Assembly: GCF_003254395.2 (NCBI RefSeq)
Contig: NC_037650.1
Location: forward strand, 10,044,071-10,108,070
DNA length: 64,000 nt
Reading direction: 5' to 3'
From: Apis mellifera
Taxonomy: Eukaryota; Arthropoda; Insecta; Hymenoptera; Apidae
Shown here: in pieces, positions 38,391 through 52,820 of the stretch
How positions within the stretch are numbered: the first letter of the stretch is position 1
Layout of the letters: the number at the start of each line of letters is the position of its first letter
Notes under the pieces: generated by a model
What the model was told of the DNA's origin: nothing
The model's database searches: none
Seen by the model: only the letters and a program-made list of their open reading frames with translations
Made by a program: the position numbers and the translations under genes

Positions 38391-41300
38391 GAGAGAGAGA
38401 GAAAGAGAGAAAGTTAAGCAAATGAAATAATTATAATCACGGACAGGTTATCGTTCGAAATGATTATTTCATATGACTGAGAAAAAATTTATTTCCACCG
38501 ACTTTGAACATCCATTAAATATCCGTGTCCGTTAAATATCACGATGATACATCCGAAATTATTTTCCGTAGTAGATTACGTTCATATCATCAATGATCAA
38601 TCATCAATAAAGTGAAATCATCGATCTTCGAAACGGATAACGATTCACGGAATATCGCGACAATAAAATGTTAAATTTTAAAATTAAATCGCTGACTGTT
38701 TCCAGTTCTTTGAACAGATATAATTATTATTCCCTTTAAATTAATAATATTCTAGAAATACACAATTCCTAAGAACACGATAATATGATGATCGGATTAA
38801 TTCCAATACCCGTCACAAAATCTTGAAGACTCTGGAGACGCCAAATAAAATTCTCCTCTTCTCAGAGGAGAATTTCGATTGCATCTTCGCGAGAGATGCA
38901 CAAATATGAATCTGAGGGACGAAGGGAAGGAAAGATAAGAGATATATATATAAAGAGAGAGAGAGAAGAGGAGGAAATACACCGGATCCTCTGATCTCAG
39001 CGATTCCATCATCAACGACTCCGGGGCCCCAGGATGGCAGATAAAAGGCAATTGAATTTAAATCATGAATACGAACGAACCGAGCGAGAAGGAGGGCAAG
39101 ATGGGGTCGCATCGAGGTTGAGAGAGAAAGAGAGAGTGAGAGGCGAGGAGAGGCCAACGTAAGCCCCGACGGCAATCTGGTGGTAGCTTTGTGACGGTAA
39201 TGGCTTCAACCCCTGGCCTCCAATCCCCGAGGCTTGCACCCCCTTCTCGTTTACCGGCGACCCACACGACCCACACGCGCGCAACCCTCGAGAAGTCGAT
39301 TTACCTATACAATCCGTTCGCGGGATCTCGAGTTTTTCCAGTAGGAAAAAATCTCGATCGATCGAGTTCCCGTAACGAATTTGAAAAAGAGAAGAAGTGA
39401 ATCGATATCTTCCTTATTATTTACTTTTTTAATCCCCTCTTTGGAGGGATTATTTTATACTTGATGAAATTTATATCGATACTTTTTAAAGGACTGTTCA
39501 AAAGAAATAAAGTGATTTATTCCTTACGAATCTGAATACTAAATTTATGAAAACAATTTAAATTATATTGTGACGTTTAGAAAATATTTATGTATAAAAG
39601 GTTTCGAAAAGGAGACATTCACGTACCTCAGGATATATATATATATATATATATATATACGAAAGATGGAAGCAATGGTAGCGTTTCTCCTTGAAAGTAT
39701 CTGAATCGATCTTTCCTTCCCTCGTTGAGGTACCTATGGAAGCCCGGCCACCGGCGTCGCGACGCCTACTCGAGCTCCACCCACGCGCACTCTCGTACAT
39801 GCGCAGCGAAAGTTCGAGGGTTGATATGTGAACGAAACCCTCGTATAAATAAAAACGTCCCGTTCTTCCTTAATCAGCTCCGGCAGCAATCAGCTTGTCC
39901 ACGTTTGGGGTGCGCGGTAACGGTTTGCTCTCGTAAACGGCGGGCGCCGTTTCATTGGCTCCGAGAACCTAACCTAAATAACAGAATAAAAGTAGAAACG
40001 TAACGAGTTCGCGATACGAAATGATATTAAGAACGATCGATCTTCGTCTTTTCTCCGTTTTTATTTTTTACGAAACGAAAAGAATAATTCTTTCTTCAGA
40101 TCGGATATCAAAGTTTTTCCTGAGCTGAATAAAAATATAAAACTCGTATCGTAAGAAAGTTTTAATTCAGTTCGTTCAAGAATTTTATATTATATTTTGA
40201 AAAGCGATCAATCATCCATCCTTTCTTAAATAATTTTCTTTTCTGTCGAGCTTCTTTCACTCGCCGAGAGAGAGATTAAATCGAGAATGCTACTTAAAGA
40301 TTTCTTACCTGTGACGGAATACAAGGCACACGTTAAATAAAATACGTATTCCTTTTTGGCCGAGATTAGGAAGCATTTCGGGAACCGCTGTGATGCTTAC
40401 CTGTGTCCCTTAATAACAAGAATACGAGAATGGCGAGACGGTACAATGGGCTTGTGCTTGTACAGAAGCGGGCATCGTATATAACGACGTGACAATATGC
40501 TTGCTCCACGATACAGTGCAATTTTATGAGAAGTAAGATCGGTTCCGTTTTCCCCATCCCTGGTCCGTCCTGGCTTCGTGATTTAGGGTATGTTTACCTG
40601 CAGTTAAGCACCTTGACGTGTCCATGAAGGCGAGGACGGGCCAATTTGGTGAAAATAAGGGAAACGCCGTAGGGAGGCCACTCGAAACGCCATGAAATCC
40701 TAACAGTTTCTGTAAACATGCACGCTTCATCCATCTCTCGGCCCTGCTGGCACGTAATCCGCTCCACATTCACGGTGGAACGAAATCGTGTTTCCACGTG
40801 AACGGGGAAAGTTTATCGTGACTTACCGACTTTTCACCCCTCCCCCTCCCTTCTTTTGTTTGCATGGGGGATGCACGTGTTTCCCTCTGTATGTGCAGAT
40901 TATTATCGGTCCTCCAGTTTTATCAGCCGCTAATGAAATGTTTTTAAAAGGCATTGAAAATAAAGTAACGAAAAAGTGTAATGAGAAAAAGAAAAAGAAG
41001 TGTTATTAAAAATATTAAAATTATTTTCAATCTTTTGATACGTGAAATTTTTTGGGAATATAAATTTTGCTGTAAGAATTAATTAGAAAGAAAAGAATAT
41101 ATTAAACGTTTAATTATTGACAATTTTAATAAAAAATTATTACAATTAAAATTGATGATTTGTAGGTAAAGTTTATTAAAGTTTTTAGTGGAAATGTTCC
41201 GAGAGTTTTGTACTACCGATAATTTTTTCAAAAATTATGACAATATATAATTAATAATTCTTTGCGTTTTATTTTATACATTTTAAATAACAATGTATTT

Positions 41301-43660
41301 AAACGAACGATTCGTCAAATCAGATTTTTTAAATATTTTTTGTATATTAAATGATCCATTTTAAAAGAAAACATAGAAAGAATAAATAACGAAAAATAGA
41401 AAAAAGAAACAGATGATCGTAAAATATTAATTTTATATTTGAAAAAATTTCTTTAATTCTAAATTTAAAATCATTTAAATCATAATTTTAAATTATAAAT
41501 AATCGGACGAGATTTCGTTTCAACCATAAAATTTTTAAAATCATAAAATGTTCCATAATTAATTATTTTCACCTGTGCTGTTACAAATATGTGTCAAATG
41601 ATTTTTGATTAAAAAATTTTTCTTTTCAAGTATTCGATGTCGCATTTTTCGAGACTTAATTGAGAAGCTTTCCGAAAAAAATAAAAAAACAAGGAAGTTT
41701 CAATTTTCTTTTAAACATTACATCCTTATATCATAATAATATTAATTATAGTAAAAAAAAAAAAAGATAATAATTACATTACAAATATTTTACATATTAT
41801 CAGATGTACAAACGATTAATTGTAAATTTTCAGAAAGTTTCTCAATTGCGATTCAGATGCTCCTCACTTTGATCAAAAATTTTCTTTTAAGAGGAATTAT
41901 ACTTATTGATACCATTTATCTCAAAACGACATTTATTATGCAACAGTCTAATAACCGAGAATAATTCAAATTTAATAGGTTGAAAAGTCTTATCTATATA
42001 AGATAATTGTTAATCTTGAAAATTTGATATAAATTTTCGTCATTATTCTTGTTTTTATTATTATTTAGCTTGATATCAAACAAGTTTAATGTTAATTATA
42101 AAACCAAAGGCCATAAGATATTACATAAAATCTGTTGATCGAGTACTGAAATGTCACGCGAATGAATATAATTGGCACACTTTTAGTTATTTTTCAACAT
42201 TCATTATAATGATATTTTTAGTGATTTGTATTGTAAATACAAAGAGCATACCTTAATTATTATTTTCTTAAATCTATTATATTCTTTTATGCTCTGTCAT
42301 GAAAGATATTAAAAATTATATATGAAACAATTCAGTCCACAAAGAAGATACATGTGTTGTGATATAATGAATATAATTATAAATAAGCAATAATTTACTT
42401 AAGTTTAAAGTTTTTATTAATTACACTTGAAACCTGAGAATACTAATGATATAATTTCTAAAAATATAATGATTGGAAAAAAAAAGAAAAAAAGAAAAAA
42501 AAAAAATCTAAAACTTTTGTATATTTCAATACAAGTGTTTCTTTCATGGCATGTTACAAAGGAAAAATTATAGCCGATTTTCTAAATAGATAATATTCTT
42601 AAATTAATTCAATATTAAAATAAATATTTGACGTATCAGTAAAATAATTTAATTATCATTATTAGATATTATATTTAAATTTTATATATACATTTAAGCC
42701 AACATTACTTTCTTTAATTTATACATTTCTTTTTTTTAATGTACATCTACACATAAAGGAATCAATCGATATTCCCCAATTTTAGCACTAGCTAATGTAA
42801 TTTTTTTTTTAAATTATAAAAAAAAAAAAAAAAGAATGATTGTAAAGCTATTAAATTTGGTTGATGAATTTCTTTTTTTTTTTTTAAATCGTTATATTAA
42901 AACGTTAAAAACAAATGAGTATAAAAAGAAAAATCATAGATGAATCACATTACGTGTGATCATGGATTTCATTTTGCATACTTTGCCTATGAATTCTTAT
43001 TTAATCATCAAAAAAAACTCAACTTTAGATTAAATATTAAAACTCATGACATCAAATAAATAAAACAAGTATATTAAAATGTTATTAAAAAATAGATAGC
43101 CTATCGTGATAACTATAATTAATTAAAATTATTATTTCCTCTCATCATAAGATTATAATATTATAAATCATTCACGAATAGATAATTGATCAATAAAAAT
43201 CGATTCTTTTGAAGGAAAAAAAAAAAAAAACTTAATGATCAAAAAATAAATACTGTCTTTTAATACAAAAAAAAAAAAAAAGAAAAAAAAAATTTAAAAA
43301 GAAAAGAAAAAGTAACAATCTAATGATCGTAAAACAATAAAATTCTCAAGTTTTATAATTTGCAAAAGAGTCTATATTTACATGTTAATTCTTAAATCAA
43401 ACAGAACTCCTTTTACCAGGAAACTAAAAAGTTATTATAACGCGATCTATTTCAACTGGACGGACATCTTGTTAATCTGCAACAAAAAATGATTTCGCGT
43501 ATGCTTCGATTTTTTTCTTTTTTAAAATAAAAACTTACTTCAACTAGTGTCAGTCAAATAATAATCTTAAATCGAACAATGTACATGTTACAACAACATT
43601 ATTATACAATAATACAATCAACATGTCATTTTTTTTATCTCTTCAGAGAAGCATTCCAAG
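38391..43660. other. non-coding, no gene recognised
   Basis: GC-richer patches at about 38800-39330, 39720-39970 and 40290-40900 alternate with AT-rich DNA. The 40290-40830 patch has several minus-strand donor-like words (CACAGGTAAG, GTCGGTAAGTC), but I could not connect them into an open exon chain. 41000-43660 is very AT-rich with poly-A and poly-T tracts. Confidence 0.45.
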
Positions 43661-43664
43661 TAAT

Positions 43665-43875
43665 TATTTTATATACGTGTATATATGTATATGTATATAT
43701 ACGTATATATATACATACATATATATATATATATATATACACACATACATATATATGTAAGAATCGCATAATGAAGAACAGCAATATCCACTGCTTTAAC
43801 CATTAATAATATACGTATTATATAACGTAATATATATATATATATATTATATTATAATATAATATATATATCTTC
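43665..43875. repeat. TA-rich dinucleotide repeat
   Basis: Alternating TATATG/TACATA words followed by two longer (TA)n tracts. It is self-complementary throughout and contains no gene. Confidence 0.85.
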
Positions 43876-45179
43876 ATAATATGTATATATACACGATATG
43901 ATATAATTTATATCCAAACTATTCTTAAAGTGCGAGGAGAAGTGTCTCTGTTAAAATCGAATTCATGAAATCGGTAGTATTAAGAAACATTTTTCTTTTC
44001 TACTTTTTTTTTCCTTTTTTTTTCTTTTTTTTTTTTTTTTTTTTTTTTTTAGCAACAACGTCCCGTCAAGACTGGTCTTTAATTTATTTTTACATAACCA
44101 ATCATTTCCTTTCCACCATCTTGTACCATCTTTTACAGAAATTACCCTGTAAATGCGTATGTGTATGTGTGTATTTGGATGAACATGAACAGAGATACGT
44201 ACGGGCGCGAGCACGTACACTTTTTATTCAAATGTACAATAAATGTGTGTGAAAATATGACGTGAAAACAGTATTTCGATAATTTCATACGTAAAAGCGT
44301 GAATCGTAATGTAATACGTATATGTTCATTGTAAATAGTGTACACCTGCCTGAAATAAAAATTTTTTTTAAAATTTAACATCGATCCAACATTGGCCAGA
44401 AACGCTCTCGTCTCTCGTCTGCTGAGAAATAGAAATATTTGTTCACTTACATATTTTTTTTAGTAGTATAACGTTATTAAAGGTCTGTCCAATTAAATTT
44501 ACAAAAATTAACATGATTAATAACATTAAATCGATCGCTGTAATATCTATAAATAGATTTAAAATTACCGGTAAATATTATTATACTTTTTTAAATTTAA
44601 AATATATCTTATATATATATATATATTTTTATACATAAGATAAGATACTTTTTACAAAACAAATTTTGCTCGTAGAGCAAATAGAATGGATAAAATTTTT
44701 GCTTAATAATATCAATGTTACTCGTCGAAAAAACATTTCGTATAAAAAAAGAAAGAAAGAAAAAAAAAAGAAACAAAACGTTTTAAAAATCGGAGAATAT
44801 TGGAGAAAACAACAACATGCAAATATATTTCGTCTCCGAGTCGAAAGATCGATTAAATTTATAACAATATTTCCCATAATCGTTACCATGCTCAATAAAA
44901 AAACAATATCAGATACGAAGTCACCAAAATTATAATTGGTAATCTCTCACTTTTTTGGGGACCGTATACAATAGATAAAATGATCTCATTTTTAAAAATT
45001 GAGAACAAGAAAAAAAAAAAATTAATTATTTTAACAACCAATACTCTAATCTAATTAATCTTTTCGTTTAGCTCGACCAATGTTAGAACGATCGATTGTT
45101 CTATTGATACTTGTCAATGTAATCAAAAAAAGAAAGTCAGCATTTCATGACATGTGACGCACACGCATATTACATTGAT
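43876..45179. other. non-coding, possibly distal 3'UTR of the IRS gene
   Basis: AT-rich, with a poly-T tract of about 30 bases near 44020-44050. It lies 3' of the minus-strand IRS stop codon. Minus-strand AATAAA-like signals occur several times, so I cannot choose a polyadenylation site. Confidence 0.35.
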
Positions 45180-45295
45180 GCCATCATATACATATATATA
45201 TATGTGTGTGTATAATATATACATATATATATATGTGTATGATATATACATATATATGTATATATATATAATATATACATATATATGTATAATTG
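45180..45295. repeat. TA/TG microsatellite just 3' of the IRS stop codon
   Basis: Four similar units of about 30 bp, each an ATATACATATATATATATG-like palindromic word with GTGTATG variants, end two bases before the IRS stop codon. They therefore lie in the 3'UTR. Confidence 0.85.
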
Positions 45296-45296
45296 T

Positions 45297-48232
45297 TTAG
45301 TTTTGCTTAAGTTTAGCGAAATCGATTTTAGCGTAATTGAAGCCTTCTTGGGATGCTGGCGACATAGGTGCCGCATTACCAACTTCAGGAAGATCTAGAC
45401 TAGCATAGTGCAAAATTTCCGCAGCAGCTTGCACTTTATCAAAATTCTCTTTTTCTAATGGACTTGGCATCGCGGTAGGTGTAGGTGTTGGTGTTTCATC
45501 TGGCAATTTAGGGGACGATGGTTGTTTTTCAATAGTTGGCTTAAAGCCGGATAACGTGGGGCTGGTGTTCGGGGACGCAGTGATCAAACGTGGCTTCGAT
45601 ACGTTTAAATCAGAAAACTTTTTTGTTACATTGTTCAATGTATTATCTTGCGAGGTCAACGAGTTGTTTGATATTATGCGATTAACTTGATTATCCTTCC
45701 CTGTAGGACTAGATGCTCTATCTTTAATCATTACTTTCGACAAAGTACTACTATTTGCATCTGTTACAGAAATAGAATTGATCGTGCTAACTCTACCATT
45801 CGTAGCATCTGCAATAGTACGATCGTTATTATGTTTAAGGTTCATATTCAGTTCTGATGGTTTCAGTTCATCGGTATTCTTTTGATGCGTAAATGATTTC
45901 TCGGGCGATTGAGGACTGTTCAAGGAGAAAGGGAAAATAGTCGCCGAGGAACCTGTCGGAGTTGCTCGGGGAGGAGATGCGGGTGTGCTCGCTAAACTTT
46001 CCGATTCCGGACTTCCGTTTAAAGGTAAGAAACTAGGCGTTTTTATAGGTTTGTTTCCCGCTTGGATCGCAATTGGCTGCGAACGTGACTTCTCTTTACG
46101 ACTACCGGTTCGCGTTGCCATTGGTTTACGATTGTTTCGATTGCTCATGTTCATATTTATGTAATCTTGTTCTAAACTTGTTCTCGGCTTGAAATTCATA
46201 TCAACATAGTCGGCAGGTGGACGCCGTGGAAGATCGACCGGTGCTGTTCTCGTGGCTCCTAAAACACATCATATAAATATTAATGAATATATAAATAAAT
46301 ACTTTCAAGAGATATTAAATTGCATAATTTAGTATCGAAAAGTAGTTAATAATTAATTAATACATTTTAAAATTCAAAAACAAATCTTTTACCTGGCGGT
46401 CCATTTGATTGCACACTTTCTTCTTGCATAGGCGATGAAATTAACTTAGGGCTACTACCGGATTGTGACCAATCCTCCATTATACCATCCATTCTCATGT
46501 ATGGTCCTTCTGCTTCTTCCACCGGCTTCAATGTAGTAATTACGGGTTTATGTATGGAAGCAGAGGACGATACATGAATGTGACTATGATTTTGATTGGC
46601 AGTGATTGTATTATTATTGTTATTACGATTAATCTGAAAAAAAAACGTAATGGAGCACTCAAAAATTAATATAAAATAAATAATTATGTTAAAAAATTAA
46701 TTCGAAAAGCGAATTAATTTTACAGCAAAATCAATTTAAAATCAAAAATATATAGATTATGTACATGCAGTATTACATAGTGAAGAAAGAAATTAATTTC
46801 AAAAATACCTTATTTATGCGGCTCATATCCACGTATGGGGCAGTGGTCGACGAGGGTGGTTGTCCAGGAGACATATCAACATAGGAACTGGTGTCAGTGG
46901 CAGTAGAGAACGAATGTGACTGAGATTGCGGTTGTGAATAAGATGAAGGGGGTGAATTAAAGGTTGTAGAAATACTGGGTTTCGTAAAGTCCAATTCCAT
47001 TAGATCCTCCATTCTTTCAGAAGTTATAGAACAACCGGAATTATGACCCCAAGAACTCGATAATAACGGTGCAGAGTTCGATTTATTGGAACTCGAGTTT
47101 TCACAACCAACTGGTAATGGTGCAGTAACTACATTCACTAATTTCCCGAGTTCAGGTTTTTTGGATCTGCTACCTACAGAGAATGCTCGTACTCTACTAA
47201 CGTCTTGCTGAGTAATATCCAATCTGTTCAAAATCAAATAAAGGTACAATTATTCTATATTCATATGAGAAATTTTCTTTCGATGCTACAAACAAATAGA
47301 ATTAATATAAAGTTTTATACCTATTCTTACGATGACTTTTTATAGGTTCTGGTCGAGAACCAATGGAATAGGCTCTTGCTGGTCTCGCTTGCAAATCGTC
47401 TCCAGGTGGAAGAAAACTTGTTACTTTATCTAGATGATACTCGGAAAAGCGTAAATCTGTGCTAGGTGTACCAGAAGTGACGGAACAACTACTGCCACCA
47501 TGCGACAGATCATCGGGAAAATGACCATTGTGATTATGCGAAGGATCCATGTCAACGTATCCATTATTTCCAACGGGTGCCATAGGTACATAACCTTCTG
47601 GTAAAGTGTTTGACTCCTCTACAAGTGAAGATCCTCGTGAATGCGAGTGTCCTGTTCCTGAACTCATTGGCATGTAAGCTCCACTTGGGCCAGGACTCGA
47701 TCCACAAGGACTACACATTTCTAAATAGGAACTTTGCTGTAAATACAAGTAAAATTGTGCGCGTTATTATTTTGTCACTATCTTTACTAAATGATGCAAT
47801 CATTAAATGATAAAATTTCACAATAATGATGCAATATAATCTTCAATGTTTTAACATGTTGTCACATATTTACTTAACAATAAACTCTTATTGTTAGTTC
47901 TTAGATTTTCTTTTAAATTAAATATTTTTATTTTTGATGGAATATTTCATAAAAATACATTTTATAATTTCAAATTATATCATAAAGAAGTAAAATAAAC
48001 ATATAATAACTGAAAATAAGAGTTTGATAAAAAATTTTAGTTTATTGAACATATATTTTCATTTTAAAAATTTAATTTTTGTTAAAACAAAATAAATTTT
48101 CAAGAAAATCTATGAAATAACGAAATCTTGTTAAACTGTGCCAAGAATGACTAAAAATATAAATTGTAATGCTAAGAATAGTTAATCATCACTTAAAAAT
48201 GACTCATAATTGTGAGTAAGCTTATATGTAAG

Positions 48233-48265
<33 letters not shown>

Positions 48266-51200
48266 CTATGAAGAAGATTTTAATATATTAAATACGTTAT
48301 TTTTAATTAAAACAATATAGTTTCAATAAGTATTTCAATAAAAAAAATCAAGTTTTATATAAATTTTTAAAACTACCTTATTTTATATTTTTAAAGTCTA
48401 TCAACTTTATTTGGACTCACCTGGGAAGGAGAATGAGATTTAAAATTTGGTGAATATTTATGATGCGAATGTGATGTGGACCACGGAGCATAATCGTCGC
48501 CATTTTCCTCCAGAATAACAGGTTCGTCAGGCGTCAAAGAATGTCCATATCTTGAAACAGTACCCTCTTCCAACACATTTTCACCACCATCATCCATTGA
48601 AAGAGAGGATCCTGCAGAATCCGTGGAACACGCACCGGAAGCAGGACTAATAGGCATCGAAGAGATTGGCGGTGAATAGGAAACGCCTTTCACGTACATA
48701 GAATGCGGTCTCATCACATGAGAAACAAAATGAGAACTCCTAGGATGGCTTATTATCGATGTTGGATGACTTTCGCTGGTAGTACGACCCCTCGATGGCA
48801 AGCTGTCACATCTGTCACGCCCATTTGCACCTAGAAATGTATTTAATAAGATTTATCGTCAAGAATTATTTAATTTAACAAACAAAATTCGAAAAGCAGC
48901 CATCCTCCCAGCATAGCAGCAGGTTAGTTCATTTCAAATGATTCCATAGATCTGTATAATATTTACGCATATTAAAATATATAGTTTGTTATTCATTTAA
49001 AACATGTATTTTAAACCAAGCAATAAACAATGATTAAAAAGATATTTCCAAATATGGGAATAGTAAGACGAAATATATATATACCACATATATATGTATA
49101 TTATCAACACGCAAGATATAAATATATATATATATATTGCGAAAAAGAAAAAAGTAGTCAAGGAAAAATATTTTGCATATGAAGAAGGGTAAAGGGAAAT
49201 CTGGTAAAAAAAAAAAAAAGAAAACATGACATCATTAGAAATTGAATATTGTATAAAATATGTATAAAATATTCCATTGACTGTTTTGCCACAACGAGAG
49301 GAACGAAAAAGGAAGCTTTTCTTCATTATGAAATATCGTGCAATTGATCGCATGCGAATAGAAGCTTGCATATCCACGATAACGCGAAGATCTCGTGAAG
49401 AGATCGTAAATTATATAATGTGACGCAACAACAAGTAGTTTCGATTTCGAATATGTTCCAATTTGGATTCTCATAGAAGGGGATAAAGAGTTAAAGAGAG
49501 TAAAAGGGATAGAAAAAAACAGGAAACAGCGAGGCAAAGACACTGAAAGAGAAACAAATATCTCTTGCTGATTTATCGATTATGACGAAACAAAAATACA
49601 TACAGCGTAAAACTGATCTTTTAGATGATTGCATTTGATTGATAATGGCAGCTAAGGGCAGCGACAAGGTTCTCTGATGGGATATTGTCGCGGTTGTGGT
49701 TGTGGTGGTCACGGTAGCGGTCATAGTGATGGTAATAGTAGTGGTAGTTGTTGTAGTTGTACTTGTTGTTGTAACATGAACGGATTGGGAATTATTGATG
49801 GAATGGGGTTGACTCGCTACCGAATGACGACGTCTAGCGGTAGTGGCACAGTTGGTATTAGTCGAGGCAATCCCAGCAGTCCCACCAGCCCCGGTACCAG
49901 CAACGACTGCAAACCACACAGCTCTCACTGTCGCACAATTATTTTTCTTTTTCCATTCTTATAAAAATTTAATCGACGTGCTAATATACGTTGATAATAA
50001 TTGAGACTCGATTAAAAGAAATTTATTGGAGAAAATAATGATTTATATGTACGAGAGCATCATAAACGTGAAAAGTTATATAAAAGAATTATCATTAATC
50101 AATTTTTAGGAATTAAATGAATTTCTGTTTTTAAAGTATGCAATACATTTGTTTTTGTTCTACTCGGCCTCGTTAATATGTATGTCCGTTAACGTCATGT
50201 GAATGTTGAAACATATTGTGCAATACTAGGAACTCGCTTTCAAGCACGGCTGTCAATAAAACCTTATATTTTTCGTGGAAAAATTTTCAATTAATCATCA
50301 ATAAATTAAATAAATTATAGAACTATTTTACAGAAATATTAAATACAATTTGCAATACAATACAAATCACGTTAAATTGAATTTTTTATCATATGTTATC
50401 AATGTTTTAATCAATTCAAATATTTTCAAATATTCATAGAAAATAATAAAATATCATTAAGAGTGAATTATGTATTTTTCATTTATACAATTCCTTTTTC
50501 AATCAAAAATCTTTGGACAGGCTGTGTATAACAAAACTTCTCTAACAATAAATTTGAATATGTTGAATTATAATTGTGTTTATCACCCTTTGATGCCCAC
50601 ATCTTATGAAAGAAAGAAGCATACAACTACAATGACAGAAAACAGACCCGTGATTGTATTGCAAGAAGAGGTACTCTGAGTCTGATTAGACTGCTCTTGA
50701 TCTTGAACTGGGTCCACCTGCTCCTCGTGCGTCCTGTGTTCCTCTGTAATACCCGCAACCCATTTGTGTTATTCTAAAGCTGAGTTTTCAATTGTACAGT
50801 TCATGATTCAGCCAATATCAAGGCATATAATGTAGTGCAGTTATGGTCTGATGTAAAAAAAAAAAAAAAAAAAACAGAAAAAAAAAAAGAAAAGAAAAAG
50901 AAGACAACTTACACATAAAAACAAAAGGATTTATAGGATAATGTTTGTACAAAGGTATTTCTGTGTAAAATGTTTAGTATTCGAGATAAAATCAAAATAT
51001 CATAAACACATCATCATATTTACATAAATGAAAAATATATTTTAGAGATCAGCTTTTGAGAAGATTATTATAAACCATAACTGATATTCTGTTAAATTAT
51101 TTAAAGAAAAATATAATTTCTCAAAACTAAAACTTACCTAATGGTGAATTATAGAATCTTTGTCCAGTATATCGATGTGGTAATACAAAAATTGGCTTGC

Positions 51201-52820
51201 TAGCTTCAGTAGCAGAAGAACTACGCACTCTTTGACGTGGTCCCACATCATCTTTACTGCTACTAGAATTGCTCATAGAATTCATAATAGCAGCATGCAT
51301 ATTATGTGCAATATTGTTGTCTTCAGCTTCCATCCACAATTCACCACCACCAGTGACTGCTGAACGACCTACTTCCATATAGAAAATACGATCCATATAT
51401 CCACATCTTCTGATGCAAATTAGCTATAAAACAAACATTTTTTGTTAGTTTCTGTTTTTTTAATAAAATAATAAAAATTTATTTTTATAAATCTTTTTTA
51501 TAAATCTATATTTAGATAATGAGCTTACAGGAAATTCTATAGAATCTGAATTATCCTTTGCTCCAATTTTTACTAGGCTTAATGTTCTATCAGTTAAACA
51601 TAGTCTATAGGGACCATGAATATTCTTTCGTTCACCTAATCCCTTTTTTTGCATTGTAACTTGCCATACGTGTTCTGAAATAAAATATTACATTAATTTC
51701 TCATTACAATTAATAATATGTGTAATAGTAAAGTAAGTATGTATAGTAGTAGTATAGTAATATTGTCAAATCAATAAATCAATAAAATAATTATGAATCT
51801 ATATTTATTAAAAAAGAGCTATATTCACTTAATTTTACAATTCATTAAAAAATTGCATAATGTTTTATATATACATATATAATGTATCAAAATATTTGTA
51901 AACTCTATAAGAATTATTTATAAATTACTAAATTAATTATAAATTATTATTTATATAATATATATAATTTATTATCTATATAATATCTACAATCTTTATT
52001 AAATTTTTATTAAAAATCATTTTTTATTTTATATTTTGTAATTTCTTTCAATTAATATAAAATATAATTAATAAATTTAAAAAAATATTTAATAAGATAT
52101 GTTCATAAAAAATTGTAATAAAATTATAACATTCGTAAAAATATTTCTTTTTTATTTATATATAAAAACAAATACATTTTTTATTTAAATCTTCGATTTT
52201 GTATCATAAAATTATAGATAATAAATAACAAATAATAACATTTGTAAAATAGTATAATAAAACAATTGGTTGAAAGATTAAGATATAAATTAAAACATTA
52301 TTATTGTTATATCGTATATGATGTATCTATTATAAATGTCAATTATTAATTTTAAATTTAGAAATTTTTTTCATATATGAAACATTTCGTCTTCAATGCA
52401 TTTTAATTCTAATTCAAACAATAATAGCGCATTACCAAATATAGGCCGAGGTTGCTCTCCATCAGCTACATCTCCGCTCTGAAGTAAAAGCATCGCTTTT
52501 AACCATTCATCCAGTTCTTTTTCACTCTCCAGAATTAAGCAAAAGCATTCATCTTTCGTATATAATGCAATAACATGTTTGTGTTTAGTATCTACGCGTC
52601 TATTAATATTAAAGCAACTGTCCAATAAAATGCTACGTTTCGGTGGTTGTCTGTTTTCAAATTTCTTTTTACTATCATAATATTCAAGACATGCTGGATA
52701 TCCTGGTGCTTCGCCACGCAGTACAAAGTACTTTTTCTTTTGAGTCTTTAGTTTCTTCACGTGACCGCAGAGAACAACGGGACCTCCTGAAGGGGAGACT
52801 AAACCCCTGCTCGAAGACAT
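45297..52820 (-). CDS. chico: insulin receptor substrate (chico/IRS) docking protein
   Basis: Eight constitutive coding exons: 52436..52820, 51529..51674, 51138..51423, 48421..48830, 47321..47736, 46809..47223, 46393..46633, 45297..46258. All junctions are GT-AG and keep frame, giving 1086 aa. A PH domain (about residues 12-117, from VVLCGHVKKLK to ELDEWLKAML) and a PTB domain (about 129-225, with EHVWQVTM, IRRCGYMDRIFYMEVG and GRSAVTGGGELWM) are followed by RDRCDSLPSRGRTTSE, typical of IRS. The long disordered tail carries nine YxxM PI3-kinase p85 sites: YLEM, YMPM, YVPM, YVDM four times, YMRM and YINM. The C-terminal YASL and NYAKIDF may bind SH2 proteins. Known family role: membrane-proximal scaffold phosphorylated by the insulin receptor, feeding PI3K/Akt and TOR. 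The ATG at 52820 begins 11 residues before the PH domain; upstream UTR exons are not resolved. Confidence 0.94.
49604..49906 (-). CDS. chico: candidate Thr-rich cassette exon of the IRS gene
   Basis: This open 303-nt stretch sits in the intron between constitutive exons 3 and 4. It starts after a TTTGCAG acceptor (49907-49908) and ends before a GTATGT donor (49598-49603). It has phase 1 on both sides, exactly matching the flanking exons, so it would insert 101 codons without a frame change. It encodes RRRHSVASQPHS (an RRxS basophilic-kinase type site) and a long threonine/isoleucine tract, ending SHQRTLSLPLAAI. The weak points are a T before the donor and low-complexity content, so it may be a chance open stretch. 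Confidence 0.4.
50648..50743 (-). CDS. chico: candidate Glu/Gln-rich cassette exon of the IRS gene
   Basis: It lies in the same intron as the Thr-rich candidate. After ATTACAG (50744-50745) the frame that fits exon 3 reads EHRTHEEQVDPVQDQEQ and stays open through SNQTQ. Two donors preserve the exon 3 to exon 4 phase: A|GTACCT, ending the exon at 50675 (69 nt), and G|GTCTGT, ending at 50648 (96 nt). Neither donor is strong. The local base composition is richer in GC than the surrounding intron, which supports coding use. Confidence 0.45.

Noticed and set aside
40290..40830. Minus-strand exon chain suggested by several GTAAG donors
   Set aside because: The frames between candidate acceptors and donors contain stops or do not agree in phase, and no protein family is recognisable.
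43665..43875. TATA boxes or an origin-like palindrome
   Set aside because: The TATA words are part of a TA dinucleotide microsatellite; nothing positions them at a transcript start.
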